A stretch of 64,000 nt of DNA from Bacteroidota bacterium (GCA_023428135.1 JAEYZG010000062.1:434001-498000), one strand, 5' to 3'. Counted from the first letter of the stretch, positions 16,740 through 27,247 are shown. Notes: a model not told the origin generated them from the sequence alone. Numbers and translations are program-made.

Positions 16740-19700
16740 ATGAAACTCAATGTGCTAAAACATCCAGGTGTTATCACAATTATTACCTTAATTTTAGTTT
16801 CTGTATTTGCCTATTTACCAAACAGAAAGAATAAAAATTTTAAACCGGTAGGTTCGTATGTAAATATCATCTCTGCTTACACCGGTGGAGAAATTTCCCG
16901 AAAATCACCTGTTACAATTCGCTTTGTTGATGAAATTGTCAAACAAGGAGATCTGTCTTCAACTTTTCAAAGTTCTGCTTTAACTTTTTCACCGAATGCT
17001 CATGGCCAGTTCCAATGGATCGATACCAGAACACTCCAGTTTACCCCTGAGTATAGTTTCAGAGAAAATGAGGTGTATGAAGCCAGCATAGACCTCAAAA
17101 AACTCCTTCCTAGAATTCCTGATTCTCTAAGCACCTTTCAATTCAAATTCAAAACCCGTAAAAATTCCATTAAAGTTAACGTCTCAAATCCAACAGCAAT
17201 GGACCCGGAAAATCCACATTGGCAAAAAATCGAGGGAACCGTTAAGACTTCGGACTACGAATATTTCTACAGAATCAGGGATGCATTTGAAGCTTCATTT
17301 GATGGCAATGCTACTGAAATAAAATGGTACAGATCAGGTGACGGTTCAGAATTCAAATTTCACATAGACAGTCTATTGAGAAAAAACAAGACCTCTAATA
17401 TTATTATTGCCTGGAATAAATATGTTGAAGATGACACGCTCATCAGCGGACGACAAGTGATCCGCCAGCAACCATTGGATAATTTTGCACTTGTCAACTC
17501 CAAGAACTATGCCTATCCAGAACAGTCTATCATGCTTGAATTCACTGATCCTTTAAAAGGTAATCAGGATCTGCAGGGTTTGATCAACATACCTGGCATT
17601 GAATTCAAATCTGTAATTGACAATAACAAGATATTAATCTATCCGAAAAAAAGAATTGCCGAAACTATCCACATTACTGTGGAAGCCGGCATTATAAGCA
17701 ATAAAGGAATGGTGACTATGAAAAGGATTTCCAAAGACTTTACCTTCGAAGAGCCCTACCCTCAATTAAAGGAAGTCAGACAAGGCACCATTCTTCCTCA
17801 ATCAGATATTCTTCCTTTCACTTTTGAAGCTATCAACCTTTCTGCAGTTGATATAAGAATCATTAAAATAACTGAGAACAATATACCACAGTTCCTTCAG
17901 GTCAATAACCTGAGTGGTGTTGAGGAACTCAAGAGAGTCGGAACATTAATCATTTCAAAAAAAATAAGACTTGATCAAAATAAAAGCATTGATTTAAAGC
18001 AATGGAACAAACATACTATTGATCTTAGTAAAATATTCCGGACAGAGCCTGGTGCAATCTATCAGGTAGCTGTGGGATTTAAAAAATCTTATTCATTATT
18101 TACTTGTCATGACCCTTCCGACACATCCTATGATGGAGAAAGAGATATGTTAAAGATGTCAGAAACCTGGGATGAATCTGGTTATGAATATGATTATAAC
18201 TATTGGGATTACTACGGAAACTCATACACGCCGTGTGAACTGAGATATTATACTACAGATAAAGCTATAATTAAGAATATTCTTGCAAGCAATATTGGTC
18301 TTATAGCCAAAAAAGGATCAGAAGGAAAAATGCTAGTTGCCGCAAATGATTTGCTTTCCGCAGCACCTCTTTCAGCTGTAAAACTTGAGCTATACGATTA
18401 CCAGCAACAGCTCATCTCCTCTTCAGTTACAGAAAATGGTATTGCAAACCTGACAACAAACAGAAAACCGTTTCTTCTTGTCGCCAGTCATGGCAAGCAA
18501 AGAGGATACCTAAAAGTAGATAATAACAATTCTTTATCTCTCAGCAGATTCAATATTGAAGGAAATAAATACATCAAGGGTGTAGAGGGTTTTATTTACG
18601 GAGAAAGAGATGTGTGGAGACCGGGAGATTCATTATTCATAAACTTTGTTCTTGAAGACCTTCAAAAATCATTACCGCCCGGACACCCTGTGGTTTTTGA
18701 GTTGTATGATCCTCAACAGGAAATGGTACAAAGAATTGTAAAGACATCACCATTGAATAATTTTTATACATTTCATACCAAAACAGATAATGAAGCCAGA
18801 ACAGGAAATTACACAGCCAAAGTAATTGTAGGTGGCTCAACATATGAAAAAACAATTAAAATAGAAACCATCATTCCTAACAGACTGAAAATAGATTTAA
18901 AACTGAGCAAGGATTCATTTCACCCTTCAGATAGAGAAATCAATGGAACCCTTTCTGCAAGATGGATTCATGGAAGTATCGCCAAAAATATGAAGGCAGA
19001 TGTCAGTATGGTTTTATCAGAAAGTTCTGCCCAATTCGAGAAATATAAGGCATACAATTTCAATGATCCTTATAAAAAATTTCAATCTGAGAAGAAAGAA
19101 ATATTCAAAGGAACCATTGATGAAAATGGCAGGGCTGAAATAAAAGCTCGGCTGGAGACCAATGAAATAGCTGTCGGAGTGCTGCGTGCTACTTTTAAGA
19201 CCAAAGTATTCGAGCCAGGTGGTTCGTTTAGTACAGATTACTTCAGCACAATTATTTATCCATACGAAACATACGCCGGTATTCATATCCCTAAATCAGA
19301 ACAAAACCAGATTCTTTTCACCAATAAGGATAATCTTATAGACATAGTAACAATCAACTCTTCAGGTACTCCGGTTTCCGGTAAAAAAGTTATCATGCAA
19401 CTTTATAAAACAAGCTGGAGATGGTGGTGGGAATCTTCCGATAACGATGAATTTTCTTATAACGGAAGACTACACTCTGAACCAATGCTGACTGATACCC
19501 TTACAACAATAAATGGACATGCGATATGGAAACTTAATCTGGATGCTCCTGAATGGGGAAGGTATTTTATTAAAGCCACAACTGAAGGTGGACATATCTC
19601 AGGACAAATCATCTACTTTGAATCACAATGGTGGACTGACCGGAAATCATATGACAATCCTGAAGGCACCAAGATGCTTAATTTCAGCACGAACAAAGAT

Positions 19701-22265
19701 CTTTACTCAGTAGGTGAAAACATCACCCTCAACATTCCCTCTCCATATGCGGGATCCGCATTGCTAAGTCTTGAATCAGGAACTAAAGTATTAAAGACGT
19801 ACTGGATTAAAGCCAAGAAAGGAATTACTCAATATACATTTCCTGCAGAAAGCTTGATGGCTCCAAATGTATATGCACATATTACCATGATCCAGCCACA
19901 TGGACAAACGGCCAACGATCTGCCTGTTAGAATGTATGGAATTCTCCCGATTAAAGTCATTAACCCTTTGACACAGTTGCACCCAATCATTTCCATGCCT
20001 GAAAAACTAAAACCTGAACAAGAAGTAAACATTAAGATACGAGAACAGGACAACCTTCCTATGACTTACACAATAGCTTTAGTTGATGAAGGATTGCTAG
20101 ACCTCACCCGATATAAGACACCGGATATTTGGACTGCTTTTAATCAAAAACAAGCACTGGATGTAAGGACATGGGATATGTATAATGAAGTCATTGCAGC
20201 TGATGCATTGAATTATAGAAATATCATATCTATCGGCGGAGATGGCAGTAACAGACCTCTGGACGCAGCAAAAGCAAATAGATTTAAACCTGTGGTAATG
20301 TTTCTTGGACCTTTTCATTGTCAGAGAGGTGAAATTAAAAATCATAAAGTAAAGCTTCCTAATTACATTGGGTCTGTCAAAACCATGGTAATCGCCGCTC
20401 ATGAAGGCACTTATGGAAGTTCTGAAATGAAATCGCAAGTAAGTAAACCTTTGATGCTGTTAGGCACGCTACCCAGAATATTAGGGCCTAACGAAGAAAC
20501 ATCTTTTCCAATATCTGTTTTTTCAATGGATGCATCTTTAAAAAATATAAATCTCGAGATTTATACAAATAAGCTGATCAAAGCCGACAGGTCTTCAGTC
20601 AGCATAAATTTTACATCCCCAGGTGAACAACTGTTTTATCTGCCATTAAAAGTCAGCAATGAAACAGGCATAGCCACTATAAAAGTGCTTGCAAAATCAG
20701 GACGGGAAACGGCAGAATATACAGCAGAAATAACGGTCAGGAGTCCTAATCCTCTTGTAGAACAACCATCGGAAAAAGTACTGAAACCAAGTCAATCATG
20801 GAAGTTAAGTTCCTCTCCCATTGGAATAAAAGGTACTAATGAAGGTATCTTCGAAATATCATCTATGCCTCCATTAAATCTCAGTACGAGGCTCGACTAT
20901 CTGATACAATATCCATATGGATGTGTGGAACAAACAACGTCTTCCGTATTTCCTCAACTATCCCTTCATCAATTGACTGACCTCACAAAAGATCAAAAAA
21001 AAAATATTGAAAGAAATATCCGGGCTGCTATTCACAGGCTTAAAAATTTTCAACTGCCTGATGGGAGCCTTTCATACTGGCCTGGGCAAAATGAAACCAA
21101 CGAATGGGGCACATGTTATGCAGGTCATTTTATACTTGAAGCAGAAAAACATGGATATACTCTTCCTATTAATTTTAAATCCAAATGGATCAAATACATT
21201 ACTGAGACTGTAAAAAACAATCCGAATGGAATTGATGAAGAGATTCAGGCATACAGAATATTTCTACTTGCCTTATGCAAATCACCTGAGATGGGAGCAA
21301 TGAACAGAATGAGGGTAAGCACACCAAAATCAACTATTTCCAAATGCTTTTTATATTCAGCCTATTATCTGTCGGGCCAGAAAGAACTGGCCGTGCAAAC
21401 GCTTAAAGGAATGAACCCTACTGTTACAAGGAAGAAAGAACACTCTTACACTTACGGTTCAGAAACAAGAGATAAAGCTATTATGCTTCTTACTATGAAC
21501 CTTATTAAAGATAACCAAACAACGAATAAACTGGTTTCGGAAATAGCATCAGTATTGTCCTCTGATCTTCATTTAAATACTCAGGAAACTTCTTATTGTC
21601 TATTAGCTCTCGCAAGCTATGCAGACAAAAAGATACAGAATGACATGATCAGATTTGCTTATACACATTCTGGTAAAACTGAAAAAATCATAAGCAATAC
21701 ACTCATATGGCAGAATAGATTCAAAAATGATGAGAACATTTCATTGGAAATAAATAATTCAGGAGAAAGAGATTTATATATAAAATACACCTCCAAAGGA
21801 ATTCCATCTGAAGATAAACCTATTGAATATGCATCGAATATTAAAATGGAAATACAATATCTAACTATGGATGGTAAACCTCTTAATATTTTGAATCTGA
21901 CACAGGGAACTGATTTTATTGCTCGTGTAACTGTCGAAAATCCAGGCAATAATGGATATTATGAAAATATAGCTCTATCTGCAATTTTCCCATCCGGATG
22001 GGAGATACATAATAACAGAATGTACAACTCCGGAATGAAAGAGTCCTCCCAATATAATTATCAGGACATCAGAGATGACAGAGTCAACACCTTCTTTAAT
22101 TTAAAGGAGAAAGAGATAAAAACTTTCTCAGTAATGTTAAACGCCAGTTATGAAGGGAAATATTATCTTCCTTCTGTATATACCGAAGCCATGTATGATC
22201 ATTCTATAAGGGCATTGAAAGCCGGAAAATGGATACAAGTGACGAAAAATAATTCTATTCAATAA
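16740..22265 (+). CDS. Bacterial alpha-2-macroglobulin with intact thioester motif
   Basis: A giant envelope protein (about 1841 residues) with an N-terminal membrane anchor ('VITIITLILVSVFAYLP'), MG-type beta domains, the alpha-2-macroglobulin 'GERDVWRPGDSLFINF' motif, and the thioester signature GCVEQ at residues about 1394-1398, followed by the alpha/alpha-toroid 'LPDGSLSYWPG'. The thioester lets such proteins trap attacking proteases covalently in the periplasm. The frame extends to a GTG at 16713; the ATG at 16740 directly precedes the hydrophobic anchor and is preferred. The pbpC gene starts 1 base after the stop, the classic A2M-PBP1C pair thought to defend and repair the envelope together. 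Confidence 0.92.
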   Translation: MKLNVLKHPGVITIITLILVSVFAYLPNRKNKNFKPVGSYVNIISAYTGGEISRKSPVTIRFVDEIVKQGDLSSTFQSSALTFSPNAHGQFQWIDTRTLQFTPEYSFRENEVYEASIDLKKLLPRIPDSLSTFQFKFKTRKNSIKVNVSNPTAMDPENPHWQKIEGTVKTSDYEYFYRIRDAFEASFDGNATEIKWYRSGDGSEFKFHIDSLLRKNKTSNIIIAWNKYVEDDTLISGRQVIRQQPLDNFALVNSKNYAYPEQSIMLEFTDPLKGNQDLQGLINIPGIEFKSVIDNNKILIYPKKRIAETIHITVEAGIISNKGMVTMKRISKDFTFEEPYPQLKEVRQGTILPQSDILPFTFEAINLSAVDIRIIKITENNIPQFLQVNNLSGVEELKRVGTLIISKKIRLDQNKSIDLKQWNKHTIDLSKIFRTEPGAIYQVAVGFKKSYSLFTCHDPSDTSYDGERDMLKMSETWDESGYEYDYNYWDYYGNSYTPCELRYYTTDKAIIKNILASNIGLIAKKGSEGKMLVAANDLLSAAPLSAVKLELYDYQQQLISSSVTENGIANLTTNRKPFLLVASHGKQRGYLKVDNNNSLSLSRFNIEGNKYIKGVEGFIYGERDVWRPGDSLFINFVLEDLQKSLPPGHPVVFELYDPQQEMVQRIVKTSPLNNFYTFHTKTDNEARTGNYTAKVIVGGSTYEKTIKIETIIPNRLKIDLKLSKDSFHPSDREINGTLSARWIHGSIAKNMKADVSMVLSESSAQFEKYKAYNFNDPYKKFQSEKKEIFKGTIDENGRAEIKARLETNEIAVGVLRATFKTKVFEPGGSFSTDYFSTIIYPYETYAGIHIPKSEQNQILFTNKDNLIDIVTINSSGTPVSGKKVIMQLYKTSWRWWWESSDNDEFSYNGRLHSEPMLTDTLTTINGHAIWKLNLDAPEWGRYFIKATTEGGHISGQIIYFESQWWTDRKSYDNPEGTKMLNFSTNKDLYSVGENITLNIPSPYAGSALLSLESGTKVLKTYWIKAKKGITQYTFPAESLMAPNVYAHITMIQPHGQTANDLPVRMYGILPIKVINPLTQLHPIISMPEKLKPEQEVNIKIREQDNLPMTYTIALVDEGLLDLTRYKTPDIWTAFNQKQALDVRTWDMYNEVIAADALNYRNIISIGGDGSNRPLDAAKANRFKPVVMFLGPFHCQRGEIKNHKVKLPNYIGSVKTMVIAAHEGTYGSSEMKSQVSKPLMLLGTLPRILGPNEETSFPISVFSMDASLKNINLEIYTNKLIKADRSSVSINFTSPGEQLFYLPLKVSNETGIATIKVLAKSGRETAEYTAEITVRSPNPLVEQPSEKVLKPSQSWKLSSSPIGIKGTNEGIFEISSMPPLNLSTRLDYLIQYPYGCVEQTTSSVFPQLSLHQLTDLTKDQKKNIERNIRAAIHRLKNFQLPDGSLSYWPGQNETNEWGTCYAGHFILEAEKHGYTLPINFKSKWIKYITETVKNNPNGIDEEIQAYRIFLLALCKSPEMGAMNRMRVSTPKSTISKCFLYSAYYLSGQKELAVQTLKGMNPTVTRKKEHSYTYGSETRDKAIMLLTMNLIKDNQTTNKLVSEIASVLSSDLHLNTQETSYCLLALASYADKKIQNDMIRFAYTHSGKTEKIISNTLIWQNRFKNDENISLEINNSGERDLYIKYTSKGIPSEDKPIEYASNIKMEIQYLTMDGKPLNILNLTQGTDFIARVTVENPGNNGYYENIALSAIFPSGWEIHNNRMYNSGMKESSQYNYQDIRDDRVNTFFNLKEKEIKTFSVMLNASYEGKYYLPSVYTEAMYDHSIRALKAGKWIQVTKNNSIQ

Positions 22266-22266
22266 T

Positions 22267-24630
22267 ATGAATTACTTCAAGTTAATATCAAAGAAGAACA
22301 GTATTTTAATCATACTGCTCCTCATCATTTCATTTTTCTATTTGAACTGTCTGCCTGAAGAATTATTTACTGATCCTGTTACAACAGTAATTACAGACAG
22401 AAAAGGATTTTTATTAAGTGCAAGAATAGCTGAAGATAAACAATGGAGATTTCCAACCATTGCAGATGCTCCTGACAAATTCAGTCAGGCATTGATAGCC
22501 TTTGAAGACAAAAGGTTCTATAGCCATCCAGGCATTGACATCATTGCAATATTCAGAGCTGTCAAATCTAATATTGAAAAAGTATCTGTTGTCAGCGGAG
22601 GCAGCACCATCAGTATGCAGGTTATACGTTTATCCAGAAAAGGTAAAGCCAGAACTATCAAAGAAAAACTCATAGAAGCAATACTTGCAACCAGACTGGA
22701 AATAAGATATACAAAAAAAGAAATTATGGCTCTTTATGCTTCTCATGCGCCTTTCGGTGGAAACGTAGTGGGAGTGGAAGCAGCTTCCTGGAAATACTTC
22801 AGAAGATCATCCGACCAACTTACATGGGCTGAATCTGCCACACTGGCTGTCTTGCCAAACGCTCCGGGATTGATACATCCGGGAAAGAATAGAAATATTC
22901 TAAAAGCAAAAAGAGATCGACTTCTTGAAAAACTCAGACAAAATAAAGTAATTGATTCCTTGACATGCTTACTTTCCCAACAGGAAACATTACCCGAAAA
23001 ACCTGTAAGACTTGAAGACAGAGCTCCTCATTTTGCTGAACGCATCAGAATAAAAAATAAAAATACAAAAAGTGAGCCTTCTGTTTTTCAATCATCTCTC
23101 GATAAAAACATTCAGGAATGTACCCAGAAAATTCTCAACAAACATCATGCAGTATTAAGAGAAAACAGTATTGAAAATATTGCTGCTCTGATAGTTGAAA
23201 ACAAAAGCACCAGTGTGATCGCTTATGTAGGAAATTCAAATACAGACATAAATAAAGATGGCAGCTTTGTTGATATGATAACATCTCCGAGAAGTACAGG
23301 AAGTATACTAAAACCTCTGTTATATGCCATGATGATGAATGAAGGATATATCCTACCTCAAACGCTTCTCCCCGATATTCCATGCAATTTCGGAGGATTT
23401 ACTCCTAAAAATTTCGACAAGAACTATGATGGAGCCGTTCCTGCCAATATTGCATTATACAAATCTCTGAATATTCCTGCAGTGCATATGCTCAATCAAT
23501 ATGGAACAGAAAAGTTTATATTAAATCTTAAAACTTTAGGGATGAAAACTTTGAATAAGCAGTCATCCCACTATGGATTATCTCTCATACTTGGAGGTGC
23601 GGAAGCCAGCATTGAAGACATTGCACTGATTTATTCCAACCTATCTAATAAGCTGTATAATAGTAACTATCTAAATAAAAATTCAATCAACTACAATAAA
23701 GAAGAACTAGCCGAATCAAAAACAAATAATAAAAGATATGAAATAGCCTCATCTGCTATTTGGTATACATTTGAGGCAATGGCGGATGTGGAGAGACCAG
23801 CAATTGAAAGCAATTGGCAGGCATATGAGAATACAAGTAAGATTGCATGGAAAACAGGAACAAGCTTTGGATTCAGAGATGCGTGGGCGGTAGGATGCAC
23901 ACCTCAATATACCATTGTAATCTGGGCTGGAAACGCAAATGGAGAAGGAAGGCCAACACTCACTGGCATTGAAGCAGCTGCTCCAGTACTATTCGATTTA
24001 TTCAACTCATTAAAAACTGACTACAAATGGTTTGATATGCCTGAAAAAGAAATGGTCACAATAGAAGTATGCAAGAAAAGTGGTTATCAGGCAAGTGAAT
24101 ACTGTACTGATTCTTATGCTACTTCAGTACCGCAACCAGGAACCAAAACAGGAACCTGCCCTTACCACAAACAAATTTTTATGGATAACTCAGAAAAATA
24201 TCAGGTAAAAGGCTTTTGTTATTCACCCTCCGACATGATTAGCAAATCCTGGTTTGTTTTGCCTGCAATTCAGGAATATTATTATAAAAATAAAAATGCA
24301 GACTACTTCTCTCTCCCACCATATAAAACAGATTGTTCGGAAGCACCAGTGGACGAGGAAAGACCAGAAATCATTTATCCGAAGAAAAACGTCAGGATAT
24401 ACATTCCTGTAAATCTTAATGGGAGCATGGAAAAAGTAGTATTTCAGGCAAGTATAAAAGGTTTTCGAAAAACATTATACTGGCATCTTGATGAGGAATT
24501 TATCGGTTCAACAAATGATGTACATGAAATAGCTGTGAATCCGGAACAGGGAAAACACAAGATCACCTTGTTTGATAATAACGGTGGATATGTCTCTCAT
24601 GAATTTGAAATTATAAAAGCAAAAAAATAA
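22267..24630 (+). CDS. pbpC: Penicillin-binding protein 1C (bifunctional transglycosylase/transpeptidase)
   Basis: A class A penicillin-binding protein of 787 residues. Residues 11-26 are a membrane anchor. The GT51 transglycosylase domain has the catalytic Glu80 in 'AFEDKRFYSHPG' and 'GGSTISMQVIRLSRK'. The transpeptidase domain has SxxK at Ser346-Lys349 ('TGSILKP') and KTG at 529-531 ('AWKTGTSFGFRDAW'). The final 90 residues are the BiPBP_C domain specific to PBP1C. It polymerises and may cross-link peptidoglycan in the periplasm. It is co-transcribed with the alpha-2-macroglobulin gene 1 base upstream. Confidence 0.95.
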   Translation: MNYFKLISKKNSILIILLLIISFFYLNCLPEELFTDPVTTVITDRKGFLLSARIAEDKQWRFPTIADAPDKFSQALIAFEDKRFYSHPGIDIIAIFRAVKSNIEKVSVVSGGSTISMQVIRLSRKGKARTIKEKLIEAILATRLEIRYTKKEIMALYASHAPFGGNVVGVEAASWKYFRRSSDQLTWAESATLAVLPNAPGLIHPGKNRNILKAKRDRLLEKLRQNKVIDSLTCLLSQQETLPEKPVRLEDRAPHFAERIRIKNKNTKSEPSVFQSSLDKNIQECTQKILNKHHAVLRENSIENIAALIVENKSTSVIAYVGNSNTDINKDGSFVDMITSPRSTGSILKPLLYAMMMNEGYILPQTLLPDIPCNFGGFTPKNFDKNYDGAVPANIALYKSLNIPAVHMLNQYGTEKFILNLKTLGMKTLNKQSSHYGLSLILGGAEASIEDIALIYSNLSNKLYNSNYLNKNSINYNKEELAESKTNNKRYEIASSAIWYTFEAMADVERPAIESNWQAYENTSKIAWKTGTSFGFRDAWAVGCTPQYTIVIWAGNANGEGRPTLTGIEAAAPVLFDLFNSLKTDYKWFDMPEKEMVTIEVCKKSGYQASEYCTDSYATSVPQPGTKTGTCPYHKQIFMDNSEKYQVKGFCYSPSDMISKSWFVLPAIQEYYYKNKNADYFSLPPYKTDCSEAPVDEERPEIIYPKKNVRIYIPVNLNGSMEKVVFQASIKGFRKTLYWHLDEEFIGSTNDVHEIAVNPEQGKHKITLFDNNGGYVSHEFEIIKAKK

Positions 24631-24655
24631 GAGGTTCTAAAAACAGAACCTCTTA
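24628..24655 (-). terminator. Hairpin terminator between convergent pbpC and L,D-transpeptidase operons
   Basis: An 11-bp stem (TAAGAGGTTCT, 24628-24638, complement 24645-24655) with a 6-nt loop. On the minus strand it is followed by ATTTTTTT, so it best serves the L,D-transpeptidase operon; on the plus strand it lacks a T tract. Confidence 0.8.
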
Positions 24656-24680
24656 AATCAACAGATCCCCTTAAAAAGTA

Positions 24681-25202
24681 TTATTTCCTTATTTCAATTG
24701 GTGTTCCATATTTAATAAAATCCCAGATTTCATCCATCTCATCATTGGAGATTGCAATACAACCGTCTGTCCAGTCCTGCATTGAGTGAAAGTTTCCCAT
24801 CCATTTAATAGAAGGATGCAGGCCATGTATCATGATGCTGCCTCCTGGAGGTACTTTTAATTTTTTTGCATTTTGTACATCCACTGCATTTGGGTAAGAT
24901 ATATGAATGGATCTATAGCAAGAGCTTTTATTATTTCTCCAGTCAAGTACATAATTTCCTTCCGGAGTTCTCTCATCTCCTTCCTGCACTTTATGGTCCA
25001 CAGGATTATCTCCAAGAGCTATCTTATAAGTTTTAATCTTTGTGCCATTGCTAAGTAAATACATCTCTCGTTTGGACTTTAGCACAAGCACCTTATCAAT
25101 CCTGACATTTTTGATTTTCTCCTGACCTTCACTTTTGAAAATAAAAAACATAGAGGTGAGAATAGTAGAGACCAAGATCAGAGGAGCTGTTAATATTTTC
25201 AT
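24681..25202 (-). CDS. L,D-transpeptidase (YkuD family)
   Basis: A 173-residue protein with an N-terminal membrane segment ('LILVSTILTSMFFIF') and the YkuD catalytic signature 'IMIHGLHP...DGCIAISNDE', with the nucleophile Cys in DGCIA. Such enzymes make 3-3 cross-links in peptidoglycan or attach proteins to it. The start codon overlaps the stop of the VanW gene as ATGA, so the two are coupled in a TPR-VanW-LDT operon. Confidence 0.9.
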   Translation of the reverse strand: MKILTAPLILVSTILTSMFFIFKSEGQEKIKNVRIDKVLVLKSKREMYLLSNGTKIKTYKIALGDNPVDHKVQEGDERTPEGNYVLDWRNNKSSCYRSIHISYPNAVDVQNAKKLKVPPGGSIMIHGLHPSIKWMGNFHSMQDWTDGCIAISNDEMDEIWDFIKYGTPIEIRK

Positions 25203-26023
25203 GAGTTTTTTTCAGATTTAAATATTTCAGGTATATATTTTACTTCAGCAAAATTTTGATATAACTGTTCATCTTCCAAAAGTACTCCGCCTCTATGCTT
25301 ATCGATTTTTCTTCTCCATATTTCATTCTTTCTGAAATATTTTTCATCCTGTTTTAAGAACTCATGATTTCGTTCATAAATGTGGTAGGCATAAGGAAGT
25401 TCTTCATCTATTCTCAGTTCACCCTCAAGAAGCTTTTCAGAAAGCCAAAACTTCAGCTGAAAAGTATGTGATGTTCTATTTTCAAATTGATAATCGATAT
25501 AGTTATAAAACACAGACGCTCCGCTTCCGAAAGGCAATACGCGCCCATCATCAGGAAAAGGATCGAAACTATGATGATGTCTTTCAGTAATAGTTAATGG
25601 ACTATGTAGCACCAACCAGTGAATCAGATTGGCTATCTGGCAAATACCTCCACCTACTCCTGCCTTGGCCTTTCCTCTTGAAAGCTCCATACCCTTAAGA
25701 AAACCTCTCTTTGATGTAGGATTACCTACTAGCTTGCAAAATGAAAATGTTTCACCTGGTCGTATTACAACTCCATTGATATTCTTAATTGCAATTCGTA
25801 TGTTTTCAACTTTATTGTATTGCAAAATCATATCTGAATCACCCAATTTCCTGATAAGCACTGACTGGTGTTTCTTTACTCTGAATGGAAGATTGTAATG
25901 AGATAACATTAAAGCATATTCTTTCTTATCAAAATGCCAGGCAATATATCTTCTTACTCGTTTTTCCCTTACTGACAAGTAATAGAAAAAAGGATGAATT
26001 TCACATAAGAGTTTTCCTTTCAT
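25199..26023 (-). CDS. VanW-family protein
   Basis: The core 'INGVVIRPGETFSFCKLVGN' and 'AGVGGGICQIANLIHWLVLH' define the VanW family, named from vancomycin resistance clusters though its biochemical role is unproven; the family is tied to cell-wall modification. The frame could start at 26158, but that would overlap the upstream gene by 139 bases; the ATG at 26023 overlaps the upstream stop as ATGA and begins 'MKGKLLCEIHPFFYYLSV'. Coupled on both sides to a TPR protein and an L,D-transpeptidase. I would not infer vancomycin resistance. Confidence 0.88.
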   Translation of the reverse strand: MKGKLLCEIHPFFYYLSVREKRVRRYIAWHFDKKEYALMLSHYNLPFRVKKHQSVLIRKLGDSDMILQYNKVENIRIAIKNINGVVIRPGETFSFCKLVGNPTSKRGFLKGMELSRGKAKAGVGGGICQIANLIHWLVLHSPLTITERHHHSFDPFPDDGRVLPFGSGASVFYNYIDYQFENRTSHTFQLKFWLSEKLLEGELRIDEELPYAYHIYERNHEFLKQDEKYFRKNEIWRRKIDKHRGGVLLEDEQLYQNFAEVKYIPEIFKSEKNS

Positions 26024-26970
26024 AATGTATCCATGGTTTGCATTGTCACTTCTTTCCTGGTTTTCATTTTCTTTGTTCTTTTGATTAAAAAGAATAAACC
26101 CATAAACAGAAATGAAATTACAACCACCAGATAAATATATCTTCGAATACTCGTCCAATAAGTCATGCGGATCAATGAGTCACGTCTTTCCAGAACTTCA
26201 TTAAAGTTTTCAGGAAGACATCTTAATGATTGATTATAAATTGGAATAGCGATTTCGATAGATTCAGTGATAGCAACAAGATTTGCGAAATCAAAAAGTA
26301 GATCTGCTACCAAAGGGTCTGGGGGAGCAACCAGAGCTATTCTTTCCTTCAATTGCCATAACAATTGATTCTTTACATCAAATAATTGTAGCCTCTTTTC
26401 TTCATTCAATGATTTATAATATGTTTTTATATCATTTGGAATCTTAAGATTAAGAATGCTATTCTGCTTCAAATAATCCGGATTGGATTTTAATGCTATT
26501 TTTGCTTTTAGTATTTCTTCATGAATCCACTCAGACTCATTGTGGGAAAGGGGATTTAGCTTGATAGCTTTACTGATATATTTAAGTGCAAGTTCCGGAT
26601 TATTGTTCAGTTCATAAGCTGTGCCAAGATTTACAACTATGTTATATTCATTGGAATATTTTTGAACCAGGTTTTCAAGAATTTCTAAAGCCTCTTTCGT
26701 TTTACCTAATTTCAATAAAACCGCTGCGTAATCTGATCTGCCTTTAAAATCCTCTCTTTTTTTCAAATCATGAAAACGCTTCATCTCAACTTCCATATCA
26801 ATTTCATTAGAAAAGTAATATCCAACCGACCCTTCCGACTCATCCGTAATATTTTTGTAGGAGCCATCCAGCCTGGTATAATCCTCTTCATATTCATTAA
26901 TACAGGAATATCCGGTATTGAAGCAAAAACAAAATATAAATGCAAACCCTATAATGATCGTTCTACCCAT
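26020..26970 (-). CDS. Exported TPR protein with C-terminal membrane anchor
   Basis: An N-terminal signal sequence ('IIIGFAFIFCFCFNTGYSC') precedes TPR-like helical repeats around residues 75-145 ('ALEILENLVQKYSNEYNIVV', 'ALKYISKAIKLNPLSHNE'), then a helical stretch and a single membrane span at about 277-299 ('YIYLVVVISFLFMGLFFLI') with a short basic tail. The repeats therefore probably lie in the periplasm. First gene of the operon with VanW and an L,D-transpeptidase; it may scaffold them. The family was not recognised. Confidence 0.75.
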   Translation of the reverse strand: MGRTIIIGFAFIFCFCFNTGYSCINEYEEDYTRLDGSYKNITDESEGSVGYYFSNEIDMEVEMKRFHDLKKREDFKGRSDYAAVLLKLGKTKEALEILENLVQKYSNEYNIVVNLGTAYELNNNPELALKYISKAIKLNPLSHNESEWIHEEILKAKIALKSNPDYLKQNSILNLKIPNDIKTYYKSLNEEKRLQLFDVKNQLLWQLKERIALVAPPDPLVADLLFDFANLVAITESIEIAIPIYNQSLRCLPENFNEVLERRDSLIRMTYWTSIRRYIYLVVVISFLFMGLFFLIKRTKKMKTRKEVTMQTMDTL

Positions 26971-27088
26971 ATGTTTATCTTTTAAGTAAAACCTAAAAAT
27001 AAAAAGGGTACAATTGACAAATCAGGGAGATCAAATAATTGATGATATCGGTCTATTATCTGTCGGGTTAAATTGATTAATTGTTTCT

Positions 27089-27116
27089 GTAGAGACGCCA
27101 TGCATGGCGTCTCTGA
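27089..27116. repeat. Dispersed palindrome (GAGACGCCATG family), perfect copy
   Basis: A 24-bp perfect palindrome at 27091-27114 (half-site AGAGACGCCATG). Two related copies occur in this window, at 27212-27233 (degenerate) and 31895-31919. Similar 'GTAGAGACG...CGTCTCTAC' palindromes are known as highly repeated intergenic elements in Bacteroidota and cyanobacteria. Confidence 0.8.
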
Positions 27117-27211
27117 AACTATGATAAACAGATATTTTTTTTATTAAAACAGAAAAAAATAAATAGAAAAATATTTAGTATTTAAATACCTATCCGACGA
27201 CCACAGCTCCT

Positions 27212-27233
27212 GAGAGGTCATGCATGTCTCTAC
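27212..27233. repeat. Degenerate copy of the GAGACGCCATG palindrome
   Basis: GAGAGGTCATGCATGTCTCT keeps the CATGCATG centre and the outer AGAG/CTCT but has lost the GGCG of one arm. It lies just after the response-regulator stop codon. Confidence 0.55.
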
Positions 27234-27247
27234 TGTATTATAAAACC

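Noticed and set aside
23135..23383. Minus-strand ORF inside pbpC
   Set aside because: Shadow frame of a confidently assigned gene with no independent support.
25199..26023. Vancomycin-resistance locus
   Set aside because: VanW alone, with no vanA/H/X/Y or regulator; Gram-negative envelope context.
26024..26158. Longer VanW ORF
   Set aside because: Overlaps the upstream TPR gene by 139 bases; the ATGA overlap at 26020-26023 is far more typical.
27061..27247. CRISPR-like repeat between 27.0 and 27.25 kb
   Set aside because: Only one perfect and one degenerate palindrome, with no spacer periodicity and no cas genes.
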